Of a stretch of 60,393 nucleotides of DNA, positions 7,428-15,060 are shown piece by piece. The notes below the pieces were generated by a model. That model saw only the letters and a program-made list of their open reading frames with translations, was not told where the DNA came from and did no database searches. Position numbers and translations under genes: made by a program. Positions within the stretch are counted from its first letter, which is position 1; each line of letters opens with the position of its first letter. The DNA lies in NCBI GenBank assembly GCA_964523405.1, contig CAZGAQ010000033.1, positions 1-60,393 on the forward strand. Direction: 5' to 3'. Source of the DNA: CAZGAQ01 sp964523405. Its GTDB lineage: Bacteria > Planctomycetota > Phycisphaerae > UBA1845 > Fen-1342.

Positions 7428-8078
7428 ATGGCGTACTGGCCAGAACAACAGCGCGTGAAGGCCCAAGGTGGCGGCGGGGGCGGCGGCTACCAGTACTGGC
7501 GGCAGATGGGCCTCAACGAGATGCTGCTGGAAAACCGCATCATCTTTCTCGATCTGCCGCTGGATCCGCGCATTACGGTGAACAGCAGCACGGTGTGCTC
7601 GCACATCATCAAGAGCATGTTGTACCTGCAGTCGGTGAAGCGCGACCAGGATATCAACATGTACATCAACTGTCCCGGTGGGGACGTGGATGACACGCTG
7701 GCGATCTACGACACGATGCGCTTTCTGAAGTGCGACGTGGCGACGTACTGCGTGGGCGGGGCGACGAGCGGGGCGGCGATCATTCTGGCCGCCGGCGCGA
7801 AGGGCAAGCGGTTCGCCCTGCCGCACTCGAAGATCATGATCCACCAGCCGTGGGGCTATGTCGGCGGGCAGGCGGCGGACATGCGCATTCAGGCGGACGA
7901 GATTCTGCGCGTGAAGCGGACGTTCTGCGAGATCATTGCGCAGCACACGGGTAAGGGCACGGAGCAGGTTGCCAAGGACATCGAGCGCGACCGCTACATG
8001 AGCGCGCAAGAGGCCAAGGAATACGGCCTGATCGACGAGATCCTGGAACAGACACCGGACAAGCCCAAGGCCAAGTGA
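7428..8078 (+). CDS. clpP: ATP-dependent Clp protease proteolytic subunit, first copy
   Basis: 216 residues; AAGGAGA at 7417..7423 fixes ATG 7428. The Ser-His-Asp triad is intact: Ser114 in GGATSGAAI, His139 in IMIHQPWG and Asp188 in IERDRYMS. The usual GxASSM around the serine is altered to GATSG. The N-terminus carries a seven-glycine run (14-20) and is about 15 residues longer than E. coli ClpP after processing. It forms the tetradecameric peptidase chamber that works with ClpX or ClpA/C. The second clpP starts 14 bases after its stop, so the two subunits are probably co-expressed and may form a mixed barrel. Confidence 0.95.
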   Translation: MAYWPEQQRVKAQGGGGGGGYQYWRQMGLNEMLLENRIIFLDLPLDPRITVNSSTVCSHIIKSMLYLQSVKRDQDINMYINCPGGDVDDTLAIYDTMRFLKCDVATYCVGGATSGAAIILAAGAKGKRFALPHSKIMIHQPWGYVGGQAADMRIQADEILRVKRTFCEIIAQHTGKGTEQVAKDIERDRYMSAQEAKEYGLIDEILEQTPDKPKAK

Positions 8079-8092
8079 GAGGCACGGCACGC

Positions 8093-8734
8093 ATGAACCG
8101 AGCGCAACTGATTCCGATCGTCGTCGAGCGTGAAGGCCGGGCGGAGCGCGCGTACGACATTTATTCGCGGCTACTGAAGGACCGGATCGTCTTCCTCGGG
8201 GACGAGGTCGACTCCGATCTGAGCAACGTGGTCATCGCCCAGATGCTGTTCCTGGCGAACGAGGACCGCAAGGCGGACATCCACCTGTACATCAATTCGC
8301 CGGGCGGGTCGGTCTACGCCGGCATGGGCATCTACGACACGATGCAGTTCATTCCGTGCCCGGTGGCGACGTACGTGCTGGGCGCATCGGCGAGCATGGC
8401 GGCCGTGCTGTCGGCCGCGGGCACGCCGGGCAAGCGGTTCGTCCTGCCGCACTCGCGGGTGATGATCCATCAGCCGCTGGGGGGGGCGCACGGGCCGGCG
8501 ACGGATATCAAGATCGAGCTGGACGAGATGATGCGGACGCAGAAGCAGCTGTACCAGATTCTGGCCAAGCACACCGGCAAGAGTCTGGAGCAGATCACGG
8601 CGGACTGCGACCGCAACAACTGGATGGATGCGGCGGAGTCGGTAGCGTACGGGCTGGCCGACAAGGTGCTCGACACAATGCCGATCACCGAGAAGCCGGC
8701 GCTGCGGCCGATGAACGACAGCGAACCGGCCTAG
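8093..8734 (+). CDS. clpP: ATP-dependent Clp protease proteolytic subunit, second copy
   Basis: 213 residues; GAGAGG at 8077..8082 supports ATG 8093. GASASMAA holds Ser101 and VMIHQPLGG holds His126. The third position, normally Asp in a [D/E]RD[R/Y] motif, reads CDRNNWMDA, so the acid is replaced by Asn175. Asn at this site is known in some ClpP paralogues, for example Listeria ClpP1, which are active mainly in mixed complexes. The neighbour at 7428 keeps the full triad, consistent with a heteromeric ClpP1P2 barrel. It is the last protease gene of the tig-clpP-clpP operon. Confidence 0.95.
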   Translation: MNRAQLIPIVVEREGRAERAYDIYSRLLKDRIVFLGDEVDSDLSNVVIAQMLFLANEDRKADIHLYINSPGGSVYAGMGIYDTMQFIPCPVATYVLGASASMAAVLSAAGTPGKRFVLPHSRVMIHQPLGGAHGPATDIKIELDEMMRTQKQLYQILAKHTGKSLEQITADCDRNNWMDAAESVAYGLADKVLDTMPITEKPALRPMNDSEPA

Positions 8735-8772
8735 GCCGCGAGTGGCGGCTCCGGAGCGACAGGAGAGCGCGA

Positions 8773-9474
8773 ATGAGGGCGCGGAGCAGGCAAGGGTCGT
8801 GCCGCCGGACGGGGCCCGCGCCGGGGCTGGGCCGCGGGCTGGGGCGCGCGGGGATCGGGGCGTTGATCCTCGTGGCCGCGCTGAACTGCCTGGGCTGCGT
8901 GGCGACGACCGAGGCGGACCTGCGCCGCGAGATCACCACGCTGCGTGGCGACGTCAAGGAGCGGGACAACCGCATCGCCGCGCTGCAGTCGTCCATGACC
9001 GAGCTGAATCGCCAACTGCAGATCGCGCGCGGGCTGTCGGACGAGGATTTGAAGAAGATCTTCTACCCCGAGACGCTGGTGATCGACCGGTTGTCGGGCG
9101 GGGCCAACTACGATGACAAGCCGGGCGACGACGGGGTCACCGTCTATCTGCGTCCGGTGGACAAGGAAGGCGACGTCATCAAGGTGGCCGGGGACATCAC
9201 GATCCAGCTCTACGATCTGGCAGCGCCGGCGGATCAGAACCTGATCGGCGAGTACAAGATACCCGTCGAGCAGGCCCGGAGTCTGTGGCACGGCAAGCTG
9301 ATGACCAATCACTACACGATCAAATGTCCGTGGCCGCCGGGCCGGGCGCCGAAGCACACGGACATCACGGTGCGGGCGACCTTCGTCGATTACCTGACGA
9401 AGCGCGTGCTGTCCACACAGAGTACGGTGACGGCGAATGTAGCGCCGACCTCCGCACCGGTGCCGGGCAAGTAG
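8773..9474 (+). CDS. Putative lipoprotein with short coiled coil
   Basis: 233 residues; AGGAG at 8761..8765 lies seven bases before ATG. A long Arg-rich leader (1-28) precedes a hydrophobic segment, IGALILVAALN, and a possible lipobox CLGC at about residue 42. Next comes a heptad-like coiled coil (TEADLRREITTLRGDVKERD, about 46-80), then a beta-rich domain with VTVYLRPVDKEGDVIKVAG and TIQLYDL, ending Thr/Pro-rich. The organisation suggests a periplasmic lipoprotein. Function unknown. It begins 38 bases after clpP, so it may be transcribed with it, but there is no functional link I can name. Confidence 0.75.
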   Translation: MRARSRQGSCRRTGPAPGLGRGLGRAGIGALILVAALNCLGCVATTEADLRREITTLRGDVKERDNRIAALQSSMTELNRQLQIARGLSDEDLKKIFYPETLVIDRLSGGANYDDKPGDDGVTVYLRPVDKEGDVIKVAGDITIQLYDLAAPADQNLIGEYKIPVEQARSLWHGKLMTNHYTIKCPWPPGRAPKHTDITVRATFVDYLTKRVLSTQSTVTANVAPTSAPVPGK

Positions 9475-9567
9475 CGCCGAAGCATACCGGGCGCGAGCGG
9501 GATCAGGTGCGTCGGAAGATGGGGGGCCCTTGTTCGTACCGCCGGAGAGTCCTGGTGTTTCGCCGCT

Positions 9568-10344
9568 CTAAACGCCGGCCTTGACTTCCGATGCCGGCTC
9601 CGGGGCGGGCGGACGCATGGCGGGGGCGATTGCGGGGGCCGGGTTGGCGGCGAGCGCGGTCGCCGCGGGCGCTTGGGGAGCGAGCTCGGCGGCGCGGAGC
9701 CGACGGACCTTGCGGATTTTGTAGACGATCAGGGCGATCGTGCTCACGACGATCAGGGCGAGCAGCAAGGCAGCCTGAATCCCGCCCAGGTAGACGCGCA
9801 AGGTCGGAATCATGCCGGCGAAGGCGTAGCCGAGGACGATGAACAGAGGGATGGAAAGCAGGGCCCCGGCGCAATCGGCCAGGAAGAAGCGCCAGTAGGG
9901 AAAACGCGTCGCGCCGGCGGTCATGCACATGGCGGCGCGGACGCCCATGAAGAAGCGGCCGAAGAAGCAGAACCAGGCGCCATACTGGTGGAAGCGCGAG
10001 GAAATCGACTCGAAACGTGCGGGCGTAATCATCCAGCGCACGGAACGGTGGTTCACGACGTTGGGGCCCCAGCGCCGACCGAGCGTGTAGAGGACGAGGT
10101 CGCCGGTCATGATGCCGATCAGGGCGACGAGGACGGTTCCCCAGGGTGAGGCGATTTCGGGGTTGGTGCGCAGGAGCACGCCGGCAGCGATCAGGGGAAT
10201 GTCTTCCGGAATGGGGATGCCGAGGCTGGCGATGATCAGAATGCCCAGGAGCGCAGGATAGAAGGCCTGCTGCATCCAAAGCTCGACGTGACCCATTTCG
10301 CCGGCAGCGGCGAGTCCCAACACGGCTAGAGGTAACAACTTCAT
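9568..10344 (-). CDS. DedA-family membrane protein
   Basis: 258 residues from ATG 10344 (AAGG six bases upstream; a TTG one codon earlier is less likely). Typical DedA features: ASLGIPIPEDIPLIAAGVLL (about 40-59) with the acidic-proline motif, GDLVLYTLGRRWG, then FFGRFFMGVRAAMCMTAGA with the conserved Arg residues and a re-entrant hydrophobic stretch (about 125-150). Four to five hydrophobic segments end with LLLALIVVSTIALIVYKIRK. The last 45 residues are an Ala/Pro-rich tail not usual in the family. DedA proteins are half-transporters implicated in lipid-carrier flipping and proton-motive-force homeostasis. Monocistronic here, convergent with the lipoprotein gene at 8773. Confidence 0.9.
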   Translation of the reverse strand: MKLLPLAVLGLAAAGEMGHVELWMQQAFYPALLGILIIASLGIPIPEDIPLIAAGVLLRTNPEIASPWGTVLVALIGIMTGDLVLYTLGRRWGPNVVNHRSVRWMITPARFESISSRFHQYGAWFCFFGRFFMGVRAAMCMTAGATRFPYWRFFLADCAGALLSIPLFIVLGYAFAGMIPTLRVYLGGIQAALLLALIVVSTIALIVYKIRKVRRLRAAELAPQAPAATALAANPAPAIAPAMRPPAPEPASEVKAGV

Positions 10345-10641
10345 CAACTGCCTTGCCGATCGCTCTCCGGCTGCCCCACCCCCGGAAGGGCACTATTTGA
10401 CCCGGAATCGGTGGGTTAAGCAAGCCAGCGCATGCGGGATTCCGGCATTCGCACTCGCGGTCTGGGCAGCGCACCCACGCGCCCTTCTCTTCGACCGGAT
10501 CACGGACACGGATGGAGGCCGGTCTGGTGAGTCTGACCAGGATGGGGCGGGGTTATCAAACCCGGACAGGTTGTGTCCTGGTAAGCGATCGTAACCCCCT
10601 TGTGCTGCAAGGTACTTGCAGAAAAAAGTAGGTGGCCGGCC

Positions 10642-10669
10642 TTGCAAACTAACTGAGCGCGGATAAACT
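10642..10669 (+). promoter_or_regulatory. Sigma70-like promoter for a short RNA
   Basis: TTGCAA at 10642..10647, a 16-base spacer and TAAACT at 10664..10669. The expected start point, near 10676, lies directly before the hairpin-terminator at 10678..10743, so a promoter here would make only a very short RNA. Assigned from consensus only. Confidence 0.35.
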
Positions 10670-10675
10670 AATAAT

Positions 10676-10743
10676 GTCCGAGCGGCGAGCGGCATGCACA
10701 GGTTTCCCCCCCGGCCTGTCGGCCCCCCGCTCGGGCTTTTTTT
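10676..10743 (+). ncRNA. Candidate 67-nt structured RNA or isolated terminator
   Basis: CCGAGCGG (10678..10685) pairs with CCGCTCGG (10727..10734). Inside it ACAGG pairs with CCTGT around a C-rich loop, and seven T follow at 10737..10743. That is a Rho-independent terminator shape with a bulged long stem. No gene precedes it on this strand; a promoter-like sequence does. It therefore looks like a tiny RNA that is nearly all terminator, or an attenuator against antisense transcription into the DedA promoter region. It does not match SRP RNA, tmRNA, RNase P or 6S features I know. Confidence 0.35.
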
Positions 10744-10783
10744 ATGCGCTGAAGGTGAAGGCCGCGTGGCGCGCTGGCGCATA

Positions 10784-10819
10784 AAATCGGCCCGCCAAGC
10801 CCCCCCGGCTTGACGGGCC
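10784..10819 (-). terminator. Terminator downstream of nikR
   Basis: GGCCCGCCAAGCC (10789..10801) pairs with GGCTTGACGGGCC (10807..10819) with one mismatched step. On the minus strand the stem is followed by GATTTTAT. It lies about 215 bases past the nikR stop and is the first good terminator for minus-strand transcripts. Confidence 0.5.
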
Positions 10820-11032
10820 GTCAGCGGCGCAGATAAACCTGCAGTTTATATTAACATAGGTCGTTACGGGTCTTGCGCCTATTAGGGATTCCCCTAATTC
10901 CACTGACGGATGGGATTAGGGTGTTCGCCTGTAATGCTGAATGGCCGCGTTCCGTGGGGGGGTGCGTCCGGGAGACGGCGGAGGTGGTAGGAGTGGGTTG
11001 CGGGGGGCGGCTTGGGAGGTCCGGCGGCGCGG

Positions 11033-11491
11033 CTAGCGCAGACGTTCGCCGGTTGAGCTCAGGGTCAAGCCAGCGTGGAGGACCCCGCGCTGCTGGCGGA
11101 GCTGGTCGACGAGGGAGCGGATGCGGGGGGCGGTTCCGCGGACCATGATCATCTCGGCGCAGTGCTGGTGCGAGAGGTGCACGTGGGTGGTGGCGAGAAC
11201 GCAGGCGTGGTGGCCATGTTGGATCTCGACCAGGCGATCCGCGAGTTGACGCGCTTGATGGTCGTAAACCAGAGAAATGGTGCCAATGACCTCATGCTGC
11301 TCGTCCGCCCACTCTTGCTCGACGAGGCGTTGGCGAATGAGGTCGCGGATGAATTCGGAGCGATTGGTGTACTGACTGGCCTGCACCAGCCGCTCGAAGC
11401 GTTGGGCCAGCGATCGATCGAGAGACATGCTCAGGCGCGTGAGTGCGGACAACGGCGAACCTCCGATCGCTTCCTGCGGGCCGCGACCCAT
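11033..11491 (-). CDS. nikR: Nickel-responsive ribbon-helix-helix regulator
   Basis: 152 residues. The ribbon-helix-helix domain (about 18-62) includes LTRLSMSLDRSLAQRF and NRSEFIRDLIRQRL. The C-terminal ACT-like domain holds all four high-affinity nickel ligands by alignment with E. coli NikR (His76, His87, His89, Cys95). They are His92 in QHGHH, His103 and His105 in THVHLSHQH, and Cys111. A start is needed before LTRLSMSL to keep the first strand, so the longest frame is kept. NikR binds palindromic operators when loaded with Ni and represses nickel uptake genes. No nickel transporter, hydrogenase or urease lies in the window. A repeated GTATTAC pair sits in the gap to the divergent gene at 11622. 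Confidence 0.93.
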   Translation of the reverse strand: MGRGPQEAIGGSPLSALTRLSMSLDRSLAQRFERLVQASQYTNRSEFIRDLIRQRLVEQEWADEQHEVIGTISLVYDHQARQLADRLVEIQHGHHACVLATTHVHLSHQHCAEMIMVRGTAPRIRSLVDQLRQQRGVLHAGLTLSSTGERLR

Positions 11492-11515
11492 TCAGTGTAG
11501 GGCGCGGCGGGCGAG

Positions 11516-11544
11516 TTGACACGTGGGCGCGGCGGTATTACGAT
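11516..11544 (+). promoter_or_regulatory. Near-consensus promoter of the dockerin-type gene
   Basis: TTGACA (11516..11521), 17-base spacer, TACGAT (11539..11544). It points toward the exported protein starting at 11622, leaving a leader of about 70 bases. Confidence 0.55.
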
Positions 11545-11562
11545 CCCACCGTTTCGTATTAC
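11535..11562. promoter_or_regulatory. GTATTAC direct repeat, possible operator
   Basis: GTATTAC occurs at 11535..11541 and again at 11556..11562, 14 bases apart, overlapping the -10 box. NikR operators in other phyla are inverted GTRTTAC-N13/14-GTAAYAC; half-site and spacing agree, but here the repeat is direct, so a NikR role is uncertain. Confidence 0.3.
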
Positions 11563-11621
11563 TGACGGTCGAAACAAAGGCAGGCGGCGCGGTGCCGCGC
11601 GCAGCGCATGGAGTGGAGCAG

Positions 11622-12755
11622 ATGCGGAACGCACTATTGGCGATTGGGCTGGCGACGCTGGCGTATGGGACGGTTGGTCGGGGAGAGGAACCGGATTGGG
11701 CGAGCATGCCGTATACCGCACACGCCGCGCTGCAGGCCGTGAACGAAGCAGGCGCCGGCGCGTTCGCGTTCGACGTGCCGCTGAAGGCGCGCGGGGTGAT
11801 CATCAACGACTATGCGGACATGCTGCCCAGCGCACCGAGCGCGACGCCGTTTCTCGGCGGCATGTGGCAGATTTACGTGCAGGCGGTGGACGCGGGCGAC
11901 TTCGGCGGCACGGCCTGCTGGATGGGGCAGAACATCGGGAAGCTGGTCGGTAACGACCCGAACGGAAACTACACCGATGCGGATTGGGTGGCGGAAATTG
12001 GGCGGCTGACGCACGATCCGCTCACGGGGCACACGTTTCAGCCGGGCGACCTGGTGGAGGTCCGGGCGCGGGCGCCGGGATTCTTCCACAACGGCAAGGG
12101 CAACATCAATGAGCAGCACTCGAACGATTCGAGCCTGGATTTCGACATCTACCTGCTCACAGCGGACTATGGCGTGCCGCGGCCGAAGCTCGTGACGCTG
12201 GCCGCGCTCAAGGATGCGGCGGACGCGTTTCTCTTCGACGCCACGCGGGCGACGGGCTGCGAGCACTACCAGGGCGCGCTGGTCCGGGTGAACGGGGTGA
12301 CGCTGGTAAGCACGGCGGGCTGGGGCCCGGGGGCGGAGCTACGGATTACGGACGGCACGCGGACGTTTCCGGTGCTGCTGGGGATCGGGCCGGGGTTCAG
12401 CACGTATCCGGCGCCGACGGGCGTGGTGGACGTCATTGGGATTCTCGATCAGGAGGACAGCAATCCGGCCGATGGGTTCGCGCAGGGCTATCGGCTGTGG
12501 GTGATGGATTACACGGGCAGCGGGTGCATCCTGCCGGCACCGTTTGCGATTCCTGGGGATGCGAATTGTGACGGGGCCGTGAACTGGCGGGACATCGACT
12601 TTCTCGTGGCGGGCATGAATGACAATGCCTCGGGCTGGCAGAGCGCGTTTCCGGCCGCGCGGCCGTGTTGCGCGTTTGAGAATCTGGATGCAAACGGGGA
12701 CGGGCATGTGAACTGGCGGGACATTGATCCGTTTATTGCGCAAATGAACTCATAG
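11622..12755 (+). CDS. Exported protein with C-terminal dockerin-like EF-hand pair
   Basis: 377 residues from ATG 11622, which has GGAG just upstream and starts a clear signal peptide (MRNALLAIGLATLAYG). The body (25-300) is beta-rich and contains GFFHNGKGNINEQHSNDS and a segment GALVRVNGVTLVSTAGWG like an OB or lamin-type fold. The C-terminus has two calcium-loop repeats with a shared core, GDANCDGAVNWRDIDFLVAG and DANGDGHVNWRDIDPFIAQ, the dockerin type I pattern common in planctomycete secreted proteins. It should be exported and Ca-binding; in this phylum such dockerin-like tails often occur without cellulosomes. Divergent from nikR. Confidence 0.8.
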   Translation: MRNALLAIGLATLAYGTVGRGEEPDWASMPYTAHAALQAVNEAGAGAFAFDVPLKARGVIINDYADMLPSAPSATPFLGGMWQIYVQAVDAGDFGGTACWMGQNIGKLVGNDPNGNYTDADWVAEIGRLTHDPLTGHTFQPGDLVEVRARAPGFFHNGKGNINEQHSNDSSLDFDIYLLTADYGVPRPKLVTLAALKDAADAFLFDATRATGCEHYQGALVRVNGVTLVSTAGWGPGAELRITDGTRTFPVLLGIGPGFSTYPAPTGVVDVIGILDQEDSNPADGFAQGYRLWVMDYTGSGCILPAPFAIPGDANCDGAVNWRDIDFLVAGMNDNASGWQSAFPAARPCCAFENLDANGDGHVNWRDIDPFIAQMNS

Positions 12756-12807
12756 GGAGGATGCGGCGTAGCGCGTCATCGCGCGGCGGCGCAGCGCAGG
12801 TTCCGGC

Positions 12808-13566
12808 ATGATGACAGGTTTGATCATTCGACGGCGGCACAGTGGCCCACGGCGACGAGTCGCGGCGAGGGGGGCGTTTACGCTCATTGAGCTGCTGGTC
12901 GTGGTGGTTATCCTCGCCGTGCTGATGTCGGTTCTCCTGCCAACGCTGGGGCGGGCGCGGCTGCAAGCGAAGGTGGTCCGCGTCCACTCGGATTTGCGGC
13001 AGATCGGGCTGGCGCTGGACGCGTATGCGCTGGACAACCGCGAGCGCCTACCGGCGCCGCGCCTGGCGTGCGGGCTCAACGTCGAGTGCCAGTTGCCGCC
13101 GGAATTGAGCAAGGGGAACTACCTGCCGCCGCCGCCGCCGGATGTGAAGACGCCGCAAGCGCAATTCCTCGACTTGTTTAATCCGCAGCACACATACAAA
13201 TACCGCGCGCCGGGGCCGGTGTGGTATGCGGGGACGTACTACGATTTTCCGACAAGCCGCGCGCGGCCGCGGTCGTGGATGTGGGTGCCGACGGATTTTC
13301 CGCGGTGTGCGGATCCGGTGCTGAACGCGGCCCGCAATCGCTACGGGGGGTTTCCGGATGAGGACCCGCCGTGCCCGGCGCGGTACGCGGTGTGGAGCAT
13401 GGGACCGGAGCCGCAGGCGGTGAAGTTTCCGCGGCAGGTGGGAGCGGAAACGGTTGATGAGTCGCGGTTTCCGCTGCCGCGTGGGCTGTGGTGGCAGCAC
13501 AGTGGTGATAGCGGCGTCATCACTCACTTTGCGGCGCGGGGTGGGCAGACCTACCAGAGTCCATGA
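12808..13566 (+). CDS. Type II secretion pseudopilin-like protein
   Basis: 252 residues. A basic leader of about 22 residues ends at Gly, followed by AFTLIELLVVVVILAVLMS, the classic prepilin peptidase site with Glu at +5. The remainder is the large soluble domain typical of planctomycete pseudopilin-like proteins, with a GDSGVITHFAARGG end near the place where others have H-X9-DG. It starts 52 bases after the dockerin-type gene and may be co-transcribed. No secretion ATPase or peptidase is in the window. Probably one of many paralogous surface or envelope proteins of the organism. Confidence 0.85.
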   Translation: MMTGLIIRRRHSGPRRRVAARGAFTLIELLVVVVILAVLMSVLLPTLGRARLQAKVVRVHSDLRQIGLALDAYALDNRERLPAPRLACGLNVECQLPPELSKGNYLPPPPPDVKTPQAQFLDLFNPQHTYKYRAPGPVWYAGTYYDFPTSRARPRSWMWVPTDFPRCADPVLNAARNRYGGFPDEDPPCPARYAVWSMGPEPQAVKFPRQVGAETVDESRFPLPRGLWWQHSGDSGVITHFAARGGQTYQSP

Positions 13567-13715
13567 ATGAGGCGCGGGGGCCGTGGCCGGGTGGGGAAAT
13601 CCAGGCTGATTTGCGGCGACGGCGCTGCCGGACGTGCGCGGTTCAAGTAGCATAAGGGCATCGCGCTGCTGCTGCGGGCAGCGCCAAGTCTGGCACCAGG
13701 TCGGATGGAGCGCCT

Positions 13716-14984
13716 ATGTCCACACGCGATGCGGCGGCGCGCGGCTACGAGTTGGCTCGTGAGCAGTACGGTGAGCTAGGGGTGGACACCGAGCAGGCCC
13801 TGAAGCGGCTGCGCGAGATTCCGATCTCGCTGCAGTGCTGGCAGGGGGATGATGTCGGGGGCTTCGAGAATCCGGCGGGGCTCAGCGGGGGTGGCATTCA
13901 AGCGACGGGCAACTACCCTGGGAAGGCGCGTACGGCGGACGAGTTGCGGCAGGATCTGGAGCAGGCGCTACGGCTGATTCCCGGGCGGCACCGGGTGAAC
14001 CTGCATGCGATTTACGCGGAAACGGGCGGGGCGAAGGTGGAGCGCGACCAGCTCGGGCCGGAGCATTTTGCGCGGTGGACGGACTGGGCGCGGAGTCGGG
14101 GATTCGGGCTGGATTTCAATGGGACGTTCTTCTCGCATCCGCGGGCGGCGGACGGGTTCACGCTGTCGCACCGGGACGCGGGGGTGCGGCGGTTCTGGGT
14201 GGCGCATGGGCAGGCGTGCCGGCGGATCGGGGCGCATTTCGGGCGGACGCTGGGGACGCCGTGCGTGACGAACGTGTGGATTCCGGACGGGTACAAGGAC
14301 ACGCCGGCGGATCGGCGCGGTCCGCGCGAGCGGTTGCGGCAGGCGCTGGACGAGCTGTTTGCGGAGCCGATCGATCCGGCCGTGCACCGGGACGCGGTGG
14401 AGAGCAAGCTGTTCGGGATCGGATCGGAAAGCTACGTGGTGGGATCGCACGAGTTCTACCTGGGCTACGCGGTGCGGAATCACAAGCTGCTGTGCCTGGA
14501 TGCGGGGCATTTTCATCCGACGGAGCAGCTCGCGGACAAGATCACGGCGGTGCTGCAGTTCGTCGAGGAACTGCTGCTGCACGTGAGCCGCGGGGTGCGG
14601 TGGGACAGCGACCACGTGGTGACGTTGTCGGACGAGCTGAAGGCGCTGGCGGAGGAGTTGGTGCGGCACGAGTATGTAGGGCGGGTGCATATCGGGCTGG
14701 ATTTCTTCGACGCGAGCATCAACCGGGTGGCGGCGTGGACGATAGGCACGCGGAGCATGCTCAAAGCGCTGCTGGGGGCGCTGCTGGAGCCGACGGCGCG
14801 GCTGCAGGCGCTGGAGGCGGAGGGGGATTTCACGGGGCGGCTGGCGCTGCTCGAGGAGTTGAAGACGCTGCCGGCGGGGGCGGTGTGGGACTATTACTGC
14901 CAGGCGCAGGGCGTACCGGTGGGGGCGGCGTGGCTGGAGGAAGTGCGGCAGTACGAGCAGGCGGTGCTGGCGCGGCGGGGATGA
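13716..14984 (+). CDS. rhaA: L-rhamnose isomerase
   Basis: 422 residues, matching the family size. It converts L-rhamnose to L-rhamnulose in the cytosol. Recognisable blocks: ISLQCWQGDDVGGFENP (36-52), HAIYAETGG (about 97-105), GFGLDFNGTFFSHP, then CVTNVWIPDGYKD and GIGSESYVVGSHEFYLGYA. CLDAGHFHPTE and RWDSDHVV carry the metal-binding Asp/His cluster of the TIM barrel. Followed 76 bases later by the rhamnose transporter gene on the same strand, and facing the kinase/aldolase pair. A helical N-terminal extension precedes the barrel as in other RhaA proteins. Confidence 0.95.
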   Translation: MSTRDAAARGYELAREQYGELGVDTEQALKRLREIPISLQCWQGDDVGGFENPAGLSGGGIQATGNYPGKARTADELRQDLEQALRLIPGRHRVNLHAIYAETGGAKVERDQLGPEHFARWTDWARSRGFGLDFNGTFFSHPRAADGFTLSHRDAGVRRFWVAHGQACRRIGAHFGRTLGTPCVTNVWIPDGYKDTPADRRGPRERLRQALDELFAEPIDPAVHRDAVESKLFGIGSESYVVGSHEFYLGYAVRNHKLLCLDAGHFHPTEQLADKITAVLQFVEELLLHVSRGVRWDSDHVVTLSDELKALAEELVRHEYVGRVHIGLDFFDASINRVAAWTIGTRSMLKALLGALLEPTARLQALEAEGDFTGRLALLEELKTLPAGAVWDYYCQAQGVPVGAAWLEEVRQYEQAVLARRG

Positions 14985-15060
14985 GCAGACTTCGTGGCCC
15001 GGCGCGAGTTGGCCGGAGCAGGTGGTGATCCGCTGACCTTCAAGCGGGAGTGACAGGACG

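Larger units (their letters stand above)
10345..11032. other. Intergenic region with RNA-like signals
   Basis: 688 bases between the start of the DedA gene and the end of nikR, both on the minus strand. No protein gene is supported. The interval is clearly more AT-rich in patches than the coding DNA around it. It holds a sigma70-like promoter (10642..10669), a hairpin plus T-run on the plus strand (10678..10743) and a second strong hairpin (10789..10819) that would act as a minus-strand terminator. An imperfect inverted repeat, TATTAGGGATT against AATTCCACTGAC..GGGATTAGGG, is visible near 10878..10922. Confidence 0.5.

Noticed and set aside
10600..10745. tmRNA-like string TTGCAAACTAACTGA in the intergenic region
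   Set aside because: A resume codon and tag-like start were considered, but there is an immediate stop, no tag sequence and no tRNA-like 3' end, so it is not a tmRNA.
10345..11032. Riboswitch or housekeeping RNA (SRP RNA, RNase P, 6S)
   Set aside because: None of the conserved cores known to me could be found; only generic hairpins and a T-run are visible.
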